DNA from: Planctomycetota bacterium
Lineage (GTDB): Bacteria; Planctomycetota; Brocadiia; Brocadiales; Bathyanammoxibiaceae
DNA: 8,678 bases
Direction: 5' to 3'
Assembly: GCA_030623665.1 (NCBI GenBank)
Contig: JAUXLO010000072.1
Span: 1-8,678 of the forward strand
Shown here: one piece after another, positions 1 to 6,493 of the stretch
Layout of the letters: every line of letters begins with the position of its first letter
How positions within the stretch are numbered: position 1 is the stretch's first letter
The notes under the pieces: generated by a model
What the model saw: only the letters and a program-made list of their open reading frames with translations
What the model was told of the DNA's origin: nothing
Databases searched by the model: none
Translations under genes and position numbers: made by a program

Positions 1-3
1 CAC
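1..3 (-). CDS. Possible start codon of the next downstream gene (cut by window edge)
   Basis: On the minus strand the last three bases of the window read GTG, four bases after the TAA of the NuoE-like gene. An AGAGG sequence inside the last codons of that gene lies 8 nt upstream of this GTG, a normal ribosome-binding distance. NuoE-type genes are usually followed by a NuoF-type FMN/NADH-binding subunit, so a translationally coupled nuoF-like gene is a reasonable guess. Only the start codon is visible, so nothing about the product can be read. Confidence 0.3.
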
Positions 4-6
4 GGG

Positions 7-567
7 TTATACCTCTTCATAACGTTCCAGAATCTCTCCCACTTTTTCAGGCGTTATCTGTCCATAGAACTTGTCGCCCAGGGCCAACTTCTGCCCAAGG
101 GGGGAATCACAACACGACCCACCGGACTTTACACTGCTACCCACCACCACTATTGGGCCTAAGGCACAGGTGCCGAGACAGGTCACGGACTGCAAGGTGA
201 ACTTCAGGTCTTTGGTGGTCTCGCCTTCCCTTATGTCAAGGCTGCGCTCCAGTTCCTCCATCACCTGGGTAGCACCCCTCACGTGGCAGGCCGTCCCGTT
301 ACAGACCCTGATGGTATACTTGCCCTTGGGTATGAAGGAGAACTGGGTGTAGAAGGTACCTACTCCAAAGATCTTGGCTAACGAGATAGAAGTCTCTCTG
401 GATACAAGTTCCAGGGCAGCCCTGGGGAGATATCCGTAGGCATCCTGCGTCTTTTGCAGGAGGGGTATGAGGTCTCCGGACGTGAGTTTATGGTCGAAAT
501 CGGCGATTTCCTGTTCGAGTGTCTTCAGGTCTATGGGTGGCTCTTCAGTTAGTATTTCTCTCTTCAT
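7..567 (-). CDS. nuoE: NuoE-like [2Fe-2S] thioredoxin-fold subunit (NADH dehydrogenase / HndA / HoxE family)
   Basis: This 186-aa protein belongs to the 24-kDa NADH:quinone oxidoreductase subunit family. Members carry one [2Fe-2S] cluster and pass electrons to or from a NuoF-type flavin subunit in complex I, NAD-linked formate dehydrogenases or bifurcating hydrogenases. The N-terminal helical part (about 10-75) includes the typical segment QDAYGYLPRAAL. The cluster ligands are C89 and C94 (CNGTAC) and C130 and C134 (CLGTC), the family CX4C...CX3C pattern. The C-terminus (GQITPEKVGEIL) is also typical. Between GPIVVV and FYGQITPEK there is an extra segment of about 18 residues (about 143-166) with adjacent cysteines C152 and C153; most relatives I recall have a short turn here. 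The ATG is at 567. An AGGA overlapping the purQ stop lies 13 nt upstream, slightly far. The gap to purQ is 16 nt, so cotranscription is likely. Which complex it serves cannot be told from this window. Confidence 0.88.
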   Translation of the reverse strand: MKREILTEEPPIDLKTLEQEIADFDHKLTSGDLIPLLQKTQDAYGYLPRAALELVSRETSISLAKIFGVGTFYTQFSFIPKGKYTIRVCNGTACHVRGATQVMEELERSLDIREGETTKDLKFTLQSVTCLGTCALGPIVVVGSSVKSGGSCCDSPLGQKLALGDKFYGQITPEKVGEILERYEEV

Positions 568-583
568 CGGTGTCTGCTGTTCC

Positions 584-1381
584 TCATAGAAGATTTTTCT
601 CGACGTATTTTACTGCGTTCCTGAATATCTGCACCCCGTGGGGTTCCGTGTCTATACCGATGTCTTCCCTCTGCCAGTGGGGATGCTGCATGGGTTCCAC
701 GTATCGCTCAGGGTGGGGCATCATCCCGAGGATACGCCCCGTAGGGTCGCATACCCCTGCTATACCGTCCACAGACCCGTTGGGGTTATAAGGGTATCCT
801 GCACCTTCCCCTCTTTCATTCACATACTTAAAGATTATTTGAGAAGAATCCCTCAACCTGTGCAGCACTTCGTCGTCCCTGGCCACAAATTTGCCCTCTC
901 CATGTGCAACCGGCATATAAAGCAGCTGTCCCTCGTCTACATATACCGATTTCCCGGAAGATGCCTTGAGGTATGTCCATCGTGCCTCAAACCGGTTTGA
1001 ATCGTTGAACGTAAGGGTTGCCTCCTGTGTACTGCCACCATTATCCAGGGCAGGCAGGAGGCGGCTCTTCACAAGGGCCTGAAAGCCGTTGCAGATTCCG
1101 ATGATGAGTTTCCCGTCCTGTAGAAATTTCTTTATATCCTCTTCCAGGTGGAATCGCAGGAGGTTAGCCAATATTTTACCCGCTGCTATGTCATCACCGT
1201 AGGTAAACCCGCCCGGCAGGACTAAGATATGGTAACCACGAAGTATCTGGGCCTTCTTCTCCAAGACCCTGTTTATATGGACACGATGTGCCTCGGCCCC
1301 GGCCTTTTTAAAGGCATACTCCGTCTCCAAATCACAATTAGTCCCGGCCGTGCGAAGAACCAGGGCCTTTACCTTTGGCAT
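584..1381 (-). CDS. purQ: Phosphoribosylformylglycinamidine synthase, glutaminase subunit PurQ
   Basis: PurQ hydrolyses glutamine and delivers ammonia to PurL for conversion of FGAR to FGAM, the fourth step of purine synthesis in the cytoplasm. The 265-aa protein is a class I glutamine amidotransferase. The N-terminus has the PurQ signature TAGTNCD (11-17). The oxyanion-strand segment is PGGFTYGDD (56-64). The nucleophile is C97 in GICNGFQ, and the His/Glu pair is H223/E225 in MPHPER. It is longer than the roughly 227-aa Bacillus type and resembles the longer PurQ of other lineages. I chose the ATG at 1381: the reading frame opens further upstream at a TTG (1426), but the segment before ATG is not conserved-looking and the TTG lacks a ribosome-binding site. 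AAAAGG lies 11 nt before the ATG. It is separated from fhs by 216 nt and has its own candidate promoter. No separate purS is present, because PurS is fused to PurL here. Confidence 0.95.
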   Translation of the reverse strand: MPKVKALVLRTAGTNCDLETEYAFKKAGAEAHRVHINRVLEKKAQILRGYHILVLPGGFTYGDDIAAGKILANLLRFHLEEDIKKFLQDGKLIIGICNGFQALVKSRLLPALDNGGSTQEATLTFNDSNRFEARWTYLKASSGKSVYVDEGQLLYMPVAHGEGKFVARDDEVLHRLRDSSQIIFKYVNERGEGAGYPYNPNGSVDGIAGVCDPTGRILGMMPHPERYVEPMQHPHWQREDIGIDTEPHGVQIFRNAVKYVEKNLL

Positions 1382-1432
1382 GCGACGTAAGACCTTTTCT
1401 GACGGCCCTTTTTGGGCACCTGACAAAAAAGG

Positions 1433-1462
1433 AGTATATCACGCCAACAGGGCACTTGTAAA
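1433..1462 (-). promoter_or_regulatory. Candidate sigma-70-type promoter for purQ-nuoE
   Basis: Read on the minus strand, TTTACA (1462-1457, 5 of 6 consensus matches) is followed after 18 nt by TATACT (1438-1433, 5 of 6). A TG one base before the -10 makes it an extended -10. Transcription would begin near 1426 and leave a leader of about 45 nt before the purQ ATG. That leader contains a small hairpin GCCC-AAAAA-GGGC (1417-1405). The promoter also argues against the upstream TTG as start, since the TTG would sit at about the +1 position. Motif-based only. Confidence 0.55.
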
Positions 1463-1476
1463 CGAATTTCTGGTCG

Positions 1477-1497
1477 ACCGTGGACTCATCTCACGGT
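1477..1497. repeat. Inverted repeat upstream of the purQ promoter
   Basis: ACCGTG (1477-1482) and CACGGT (1492-1497) form a perfect 6-bp inverted repeat around a 9-nt centre, 15 bp upstream of the -35 box. It could be a regulator site or just a weak hairpin. No known operator consensus was recognised. Confidence 0.25.
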
Positions 1498-1531
1498 AAG
1501 GAACGAACGCCATCGGGGTTTTGGGTGGAGA

Positions 1532-1560
1532 CGTAGGGGCGGGGTAAACCAGCCCCTGCG
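1532..1560. repeat. GC-rich hairpin in the fhs-purQ gap
   Basis: CGTAGGGGC (1532-1540) pairs with GCCCCTGCG (1552-1560) at 8 of 9 positions, around GGGGTAAACCA, which can add inner G-C pairs. It begins about 38 nt after the fhs stop codon. No U-run follows on either strand, so it is not a typical intrinsic terminator. The GTAGGGGC...GCCCC design resembles short dispersed palindromes I recall from many bacterial genomes. It could also stabilise the 3' end of the purL-fhs transcript. Confidence 0.5.
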
Positions 1561-1597
1561 ATTAATCAACGATACGTAGTTGGCCGTACGAAACGGG

Positions 1598-3328
1598 CTA
1601 GAACAGGCCGGTTATCTTACCCGTCTTCAGGTCTATGTCCACGTTCTCGCCAGCGGGTTTGGACGGAAGACCCGGCATGGTCCTCATGTCGCCAAGCAGT
1701 GCGTAAAGGAATCCAGCGCCCACAGAGGCCTTTATGTCGCGGACCGGTACGCGGAAATGCCTAGGTCTCCCCAGCAGTGCAGGGTTGTGAGACAGCGACA
1801 AGTGTGTCTTTGCCATGCAGACGGGCAGATGTGTGTACTTTGGTCCCCACTTATTAAACTGCTTTATCTTCTTCTTAGCCTTGGGCATGACGTCTATGCC
1901 GTCAGCGCCGTAGATCTGGGTTGCGATGGTCTCCATCTTCTCCTCTATGCCCGCCTCCAGCGGATAGAGGAATTTGAAGTTAGAGGGTTTTTCCGCCGCA
2001 GCGACTACGGCCTTCGCCAACTCTTCGGCGCCTGCGCCGCCCTCCGACCAGTGATTGGACTCAACGGCGTCCTCGGCCCCGTACTCCCTTGCGATGGCCT
2101 TTATGGCCTCTATCTCTGCCTTCGTGTCCGTGTGGAAGGCGTTTATTGCGACTACAGACGGTATGCCGAAGAGCTTCATGTTCTCAATCATCTTGACCAG
2201 ATTCTCACAGCCCTTTTCGACTGCAGTCACGTTTTCCCTCATGAGTTCGTCGGGCAGGGGCTTCCCGGCCACTATCTTGCCCACCCCGCCGTGCATCTTC
2301 AGGGCACGGATGGTGGCCACAATGACGACGGCACTTGGTATAAGACCGGAATAGCGGCACTTTATGTTCATAAACTTTTCTGCACCGAGGTCGGCGCCGA
2401 ATCCGCTCTCGGTCACCACATAGTCGGCGCACTTGAGCGCCACCTGGTCGGCCACGATGGAGCTGTTACCGTGGGCGATGTTGCCGAAGGGGCCGCTGTG
2501 CACGAATGCGGGCGTGTTCTCCAGGGTCTGGAGCAGGTTGGGTTTAAGTGCATCCTTCATCAAGACGGCCATTGCTCCCGCACACTTCAGGTCTTCCGCC
2601 GATACGGGCTTGCCGTCACGGGTGCTGGCAACGACTATTCTGCCCAGCCTTTCCCTCAGGTCTTTGAGGCTGGTGGCCAGGGCCAGTATGGCCATCACCT
2701 CGGACGCAACACAGATGTCAAAACCCGCTTCCCTTGGCACCCCGTGCTGCTTGCCGCCGAGGCCAATTATTATGTTCCTCAGGGCGCGGTCGCTTATGTC
2801 CACCACCCTGGGCCATGTTATGCTGAACGGGTCTATGCCCATCTTGTTGCCGTGGAGGAGGTGGTTGTCTATAAAGGCGCTGAGAAGGTTGTGTGTAATG
2901 GAAACGGCGTGGTTATCACCCGTCAGGTGGAGGTTAAAATCCTCCATGGGCACTATCTGAGAATAACCGCCGCCAGCGGCACCGCCCTTTATGCCGAAGA
3001 CAGGCCCCAATGAGGGCTGTCTGATGGCTATTGCGGTCTGTTTGCCTATCCGGTTCATGGCCATGCCCAGACCGACGGTGCTTGTGGTCTTGCCTTCTCC
3101 CAGCGGTGTAGGGGTTATAGCGGTTATGTCTATATACTTCCCGTCGGGTTTGTCTTTTAACCTTTCAAGGATGCTCAGGTTTATTTTGGCCTTGTATTTC
3201 CCGAAGCATTCAACCTCATCCTCCTGTATTCCCAGGGAAGCGGCTATATCTTGAATAGGCTTGAGCTTGGCTGCCTGTGCTATCTCGATGTCGCTTGGAA
3301 CCTTTTTAGTAGTTGCTACCTGTATCAT
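1598..3328 (-). CDS. fhs: Formate-tetrahydrofolate ligase (formyl-THF synthetase)
   Basis: This cytoplasmic enzyme makes 10-formyltetrahydrofolate from formate, ATP and tetrahydrofolate. The product feeds purine ring formylation, and in acetogenic-type metabolism the methyl branch of the Wood-Ljungdahl pathway. At 576 aa it is full length for the family. The nucleotide-binding loop is TPTPLGEGKTT (72-82). It is followed by the conserved segment RQPSLGPVFGIKGGAAGGGY (103-122) and NLHLTGD (132-138). The family C-terminus is intact, with the MRTMPGLPSKPA segment and the final TGKITGLF. The ATG at 3328 has a GGAG (3339-3336) 7 nt upstream, a good ribosome-binding site. It follows purL by 69 nt with no clear promoter between, so the two are probably cotranscribed. 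Its position between purL and purQ links one-carbon supply with purine synthesis. Whether it runs toward formyl-THF or formate release in this organism cannot be seen. Confidence 0.97.
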   Translation of the reverse strand: MIQVATTKKVPSDIEIAQAAKLKPIQDIAASLGIQEDEVECFGKYKAKINLSILERLKDKPDGKYIDITAITPTPLGEGKTTSTVGLGMAMNRIGKQTAIAIRQPSLGPVFGIKGGAAGGGYSQIVPMEDFNLHLTGDNHAVSITHNLLSAFIDNHLLHGNKMGIDPFSITWPRVVDISDRALRNIIIGLGGKQHGVPREAGFDICVASEVMAILALATSLKDLRERLGRIVVASTRDGKPVSAEDLKCAGAMAVLMKDALKPNLLQTLENTPAFVHSGPFGNIAHGNSSIVADQVALKCADYVVTESGFGADLGAEKFMNIKCRYSGLIPSAVVIVATIRALKMHGGVGKIVAGKPLPDELMRENVTAVEKGCENLVKMIENMKLFGIPSVVAINAFHTDTKAEIEAIKAIAREYGAEDAVESNHWSEGGAGAEELAKAVVAAAEKPSNFKFLYPLEAGIEEKMETIATQIYGADGIDVMPKAKKKIKQFNKWGPKYTHLPVCMAKTHLSLSHNPALLGRPRHFRVPVRDIKASVGAGFLYALLGDMRTMPGLPSKPAGENVDIDLKTGKITGLF

Positions 3329-3397
3329 TTCTCATCTCCACTGTTTGAATCACTGTTGCCTTGTAAACGTGTCTTCATTCCCATCCTTCGTTGACTA

Positions 3398-6274
3398 CTA
3401 CTTCAGCGGCGCCTGCCAGGCATCCTTCAGCCGATTTATGTCAGCATGAATTATGGCCCTTCTCCGCATACCTTTGATGATAAAAACCGTGTCCCTCCTG
3501 ACCTTGCCCAGGAGGCCGCACGGTACACCCTTCATCGTGCGCTTGAACGCCTTGTAATTCTCAGGACTTACCTCCACCACAAACCGTGAGGCGGATTCAG
3601 AAAAAAGGACGACGTCCTCTCTCATTTCACCTCCATCTGTCGGCACATCCCTTATATTGAGCTCCATACCAAGACCGCCTGCAAAGCCCATCTCCGCTGC
3701 AGCCACCGCCAGACCTCCCTCCGAACAGTCATGACACGCCTTGAGCAGCCCCTTTTTGGATGCCTTCGAGAGGGCGTCCATGGCCTTCTTTGCCCTGTGT
3801 GTATCAACACGCGGGACATCGTTACCGACATGGCCATGTATATGGTAGTAATGTGAACCGCCCAGTTCCGGCCTGGTTAACCCGACTATAAGTATGAGGT
3901 CGCCGGGTGTTTTCGCATCCATAGATACCGCCTTCCGCACGTCTTCCATAACGGAGACAGCAGAGATGAGTAATGTCGGCGGTATGCAGATAGTTTCTCC
4001 GCCTGCACTGAACTCGTTGTTTAAGCTGTCCTTTCCCGAGATAAAGGGCGTCCCAAAATAAAGGGACATATGATAACAGGCAAGGGCCGCTCTTACAAGC
4101 CCCCCAAGCCTGTCGGGCAGTCGGGTATTCCCCCAGCAGAAATTGTCGAGCAACGCCGTCCTTCGCAGGTCACCGCCTACGGATATTATCTGTCTCAGGG
4201 CCTCATCTATCGCACAGGCTGCCATGTGATAGGGATCTATGTCCCCGTACTTCGGATTCATGCCGCAGGAGACAATGACGCCACGATTCGAACCCAGAAT
4301 AGGTGTGACGATAGTAGCATCCCCCGGTCCGTCGTTGTTTCTGCCCTGGAGGGGTTTAAGGACACAACCACCCTGCACCTCATGGTCGTACTGTCTGATG
4401 ACAGATTCCTTGCTGCAGACGTTCCAGGAGGACAGGATTTTGGACAGGTCCTCCGTGTAATCCTTCTTCTCGGGCAGGTCAGGCTCCGGATGGTGTTTTG
4501 AGGCCCACTCTGCCTTTCGCACGATGCGAGGAAGCCCTTCGTGCAGGAATTCCATGTCCAGCTCCCCTACGACCTGTCCCTCGTATCTAAGGACAAGCTT
4601 CTTATAGCCGGAAGATTTTTTATCAGAAAATTCTCCGATGACGGTGGCCTCAACATCCTCGGAGTTAAAGAGTGTTATGAGTGTCCCGGCGTTCTTTGGC
4701 GGCACGGCGAGTACCATCCTCTCCTGTGCCTCTGAGACCCATATCTCCCAGTAGGAAAGCCCACGGTACTTAATGGGGGCCTTGTCCAGGTCCACAACTG
4801 CCCCCAGGTCTTTAGCCATTTCCCCTACTGCCGAAGACAGACCACCGGCGCCACAGTCGGTTATAGAGCGAAAGAGGCCCTGGTCGCGTGCCTCCAGCAA
4901 CAAATCGGTTATCTTCTTTTCCGTAATGGGATTGCCTATCTGAACGGCCCCGCTCGAGATGGAATCAGACTCTACTGTCAGCTCTGTTGAGGAGAAAGTG
5001 GCGCCGTGTATACCGTCCCTGCCCGTTCGACCGCCTACCAGCACTATCAGGTCTCCCGCCCGTGGCCCCTTTTTGCACCTGTCCCTCGGTATGAGGCCGA
5101 GGTTGCCGCAGAAGACCAGCGGATTACCTACATATCTTTCGTCAAAGAAGATGGCACCGTTGGCCGTGGGAATGCCCATTCGGTTTCCGTAATCCCTGAC
5201 CCCTTGAACTACACCTTTAAAGACACGTCCGGGATGCAGCGCACCCTTGGGCACCTGGTCATAAGGCATGTCTAGCGGCCCGAAACAAAAGACGTCTGTA
5301 TTCATAATAGGTTTTGCACCCAGGCCGCAGCCCAGTATGTCCCGTATAACACCTCCAACACCCGTGCTTGCCCCACCATAAGGCTCTATAGCGGATGGAT
5401 GGTTATGGGTCTCTACCTTAAAACATATACCGTAATCCTCATTAAACTCGATAATACCAGCGTTGTCCTCAAATACACTGATGCACCAGGGCTCACGCAG
5501 CTCATGCGTGGCCTTCATTATGGTCTCTTTCAGCAGGTTGTCTATCTTATCGCCGTTATAATCCACTGGCCCGCGCAGGGTCTTGTGCATGCAGTGTTCA
5601 GACCAGGTCTGCGCAATGGTCTCCAGTTCAACGTCGGTCGGCTCTCTGCCAACCTCTCTAAAATAGTCCTGAACCGACCTCATCTCTTCAAGACTCAGGT
5701 ACAGTTGCCTCTCTTTACTAATCCTGAGAAGCGCTTCAGATGAGGCGTCAAGCAGTGGAACGGTCACCTTCCGAAAGACATAATCACGGGGCGGCCTGGT
5801 ATGAGGTATCCCCTTTGAGTCGATAAACACGTCCTCAATGGTGCTATTTGAGAGAATCCTGGTAGCTATCGCAGTCAGTTCCTCTCGGCTCAATTCGCCC
5901 GTAATCCTGTATTGTTTGGCCCTCTTCAGGGATTTGACCTCAAGGCCGAGGTCTCTTATACCCCTGACGGCCGTAGACTCTACCGGGTCCATAACACCCG
6001 GTTTTCTAATAACCTCCACGGTGTGCCCGGCTACCTCTTCCAGTGGAGGGCGGTGCGAGTTGAAGGCAAAATCCTGGACTATCACGTCGGCAAGTAATTC
6101 CGTGCACATCATCTCTATGTCTTTATCAGACAGGGTTCCCTCAAGGAGGTATATCTCCTTTGTCCTGACCTCTTCCGCGCCTTTGATTCCGAGTGAGTGA
6201 ATCTCGGCAAGAATCTGCTCACCGACGTGGTCCGGCAGGTTCGGTTTCTGAAATATCTCTATCCTGGTCAACAT
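3398..6274 (-). CDS. purL: Phosphoribosylformylglycinamidine synthase, PurS-PurS-PurL fusion
   Basis: This is the ATP-dependent synthetase that converts FGAR to FGAM using ammonia from PurQ. It has 958 aa, while stand-alone small PurL proteins are about 720-770 aa and the large glutaminase-fused form is about 1300 aa. The extra N-terminal part holds two PurS-like repeats, roughly 3-73 and 84-152. Both have a KPxxxDP-like element, a central LG and a TIEDVF/VIVQDF-like end. The synthetase body follows: WSEHC (224-228), KVETHNHPSAIEPYGGA (286-302), DCGAGGLSSAVGE (473-485) and HDCSEGGLA near 848. There is no C-terminal glutaminase, which agrees with the separate purQ. The ATG at 6274 is preferred over a TTG two codons upstream because PurS homology begins right after it. 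Neither start has a clear ribosome-binding site. It is the first gene of a likely purL-fhs unit. Confidence 0.95.
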   Translation of the reverse strand: MLTRIEIFQKPNLPDHVGEQILAEIHSLGIKGAEEVRTKEIYLLEGTLSDKDIEMMCTELLADVIVQDFAFNSHRPPLEEVAGHTVEVIRKPGVMDPVESTAVRGIRDLGLEVKSLKRAKQYRITGELSREELTAIATRILSNSTIEDVFIDSKGIPHTRPPRDYVFRKVTVPLLDASSEALLRISKERQLYLSLEEMRSVQDYFREVGREPTDVELETIAQTWSEHCMHKTLRGPVDYNGDKIDNLLKETIMKATHELREPWCISVFEDNAGIIEFNEDYGICFKVETHNHPSAIEPYGGASTGVGGVIRDILGCGLGAKPIMNTDVFCFGPLDMPYDQVPKGALHPGRVFKGVVQGVRDYGNRMGIPTANGAIFFDERYVGNPLVFCGNLGLIPRDRCKKGPRAGDLIVLVGGRTGRDGIHGATFSSTELTVESDSISSGAVQIGNPITEKKITDLLLEARDQGLFRSITDCGAGGLSSAVGEMAKDLGAVVDLDKAPIKYRGLSYWEIWVSEAQERMVLAVPPKNAGTLITLFNSEDVEATVIGEFSDKKSSGYKKLVLRYEGQVVGELDMEFLHEGLPRIVRKAEWASKHHPEPDLPEKKDYTEDLSKILSSWNVCSKESVIRQYDHEVQGGCVLKPLQGRNNDGPGDATIVTPILGSNRGVIVSCGMNPKYGDIDPYHMAACAIDEALRQIISVGGDLRRTALLDNFCWGNTRLPDRLGGLVRAALACYHMSLYFGTPFISGKDSLNNEFSAGGETICIPPTLLISAVSVMEDVRKAVSMDAKTPGDLILIVGLTRPELGGSHYYHIHGHVGNDVPRVDTHRAKKAMDALSKASKKGLLKACHDCSEGGLAVAAAEMGFAGGLGMELNIRDVPTDGGEMREDVVLFSESASRFVVEVSPENYKAFKRTMKGVPCGLLGKVRRDTVFIIKGMRRRAIIHADINRLKDAWQAPLK

Positions 6275-6300
6275 AGTCAAGAATTGTCGGGGTTATTTAT

Positions 6301-6306
6301 ATTATA
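6301..6306 (-). promoter_or_regulatory. Candidate -10 box for purL
   Basis: The minus strand reads a perfect TATAAT at 6306-6301, which would place a start site about 20 nt before the purL ATG. The sequence 17 nt upstream (GGAGCA) is a poor -35 box, so the promoter is weak or activator-dependent, or the match is by chance. The -10 directly abuts an ACCTTTGCAAAA motif (6310-6321, plus strand) that also flanks the other palindromic element. Confidence 0.3.
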
Positions 6307-6338
6307 AAGACCTTTGCAAAAGTTGCTCCAATACCATG

Positions 6339-6360
6339 TGTCATTCTGAGCGAAGCGAAG
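6339..6360. repeat. Dispersed-repeat-like segment
   Basis: The plus strand contains TCATTCTGAGCGAAGCGAAG (6341-6360), preceded by TG. I recall nearly identical segments as short intergenic repeats in unrelated bacterial genomes. It is non-coding here, between tyrA and purL. Only one copy is in this window, so its repeat nature cannot be shown from the sequence. Confidence 0.45.
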
Positions 6361-6363
6361 TCA

Positions 6364-6374
6364 CGCCTAAGGCG
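6364..6374. repeat. Small perfect hairpin
   Basis: CGCC-TAA-GGCG forms a 4-bp stem with a 3-nt loop. It lies between the dispersed-repeat-like segment and the twin-hairpin palindrome, and looks like part of the same non-coding block. Confidence 0.4.
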
Positions 6375-6405
6375 GATGGGCGAGAAGGTCGTTGTCTACC
6401 ACCTT

Positions 6406-6459
6406 TGTAGTTGCTCGATTTTATCGAGCTTATCATGCCCCATAAATGGGGCAACTACA
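6406..6459. repeat. Twin-hairpin palindromic element (54 nt)
   Basis: An outer stem TGTAGTT (6406-6412) / AACTACA (6453-6459) encloses two perfect hairpins. The first is GCTCGAT-TTT-ATCGAGC (6413-6429). The second is GCCCCAT-AA-ATGGGGC (6437-6452). A 7-nt linker lies between them, so the whole can form a three-way junction. The element is also a global palindrome: the left half matches the reverse complement of the right half except at two stem pairs and one loop base. Both stem differences are compensated within each hairpin (T-A against C-G, G-C against C-G). It lies between tyrA and purL and is non-coding. No U-run follows on either strand, so it is not an ordinary terminator. Confidence 0.85.
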
Positions 6460-6470
6460 TAGCCCTTAGG

Positions 6471-6484
6471 TGCGTCCAGACGCA
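6471..6484. repeat. Perfect hairpin downstream of tyrA
   Basis: TGCGTC-CA-GACGCA forms a 6-bp stem with a 2-nt loop, 9 nt past the tyrA stop codon. It could protect or end the tyrA transcript, but no U-run follows in the direction of transcription. Confidence 0.5.
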
Positions 6485-6493
6485 GCTTACAAA

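Noticed and set aside
1382..1426. N-terminal extension of PurQ from the TTG at 1426
   Set aside because: The TTG coincides with the predicted transcription start, lacks a ribosome-binding site, and PurQ homology begins at the ATG at 1381.
1580..3013. Long plus-strand open frame (477 aa)
   Set aside because: It lies antisense to the fully conserved formate-tetrahydrofolate ligase, has no recognisable domain and reflects the codon bias of that gene.
3329..3397. THF or purine riboswitch, or a promoter, before fhs
   Set aside because: The 69-nt gap has no recognisable riboswitch core; TTTACA is present but no matching -10 box follows at proper spacing.
6406..6484. tRNA or CRISPR repeat
   Set aside because: The three-way fold lacks tRNA arms and conserved loop bases, and there are no regularly spaced direct repeats.
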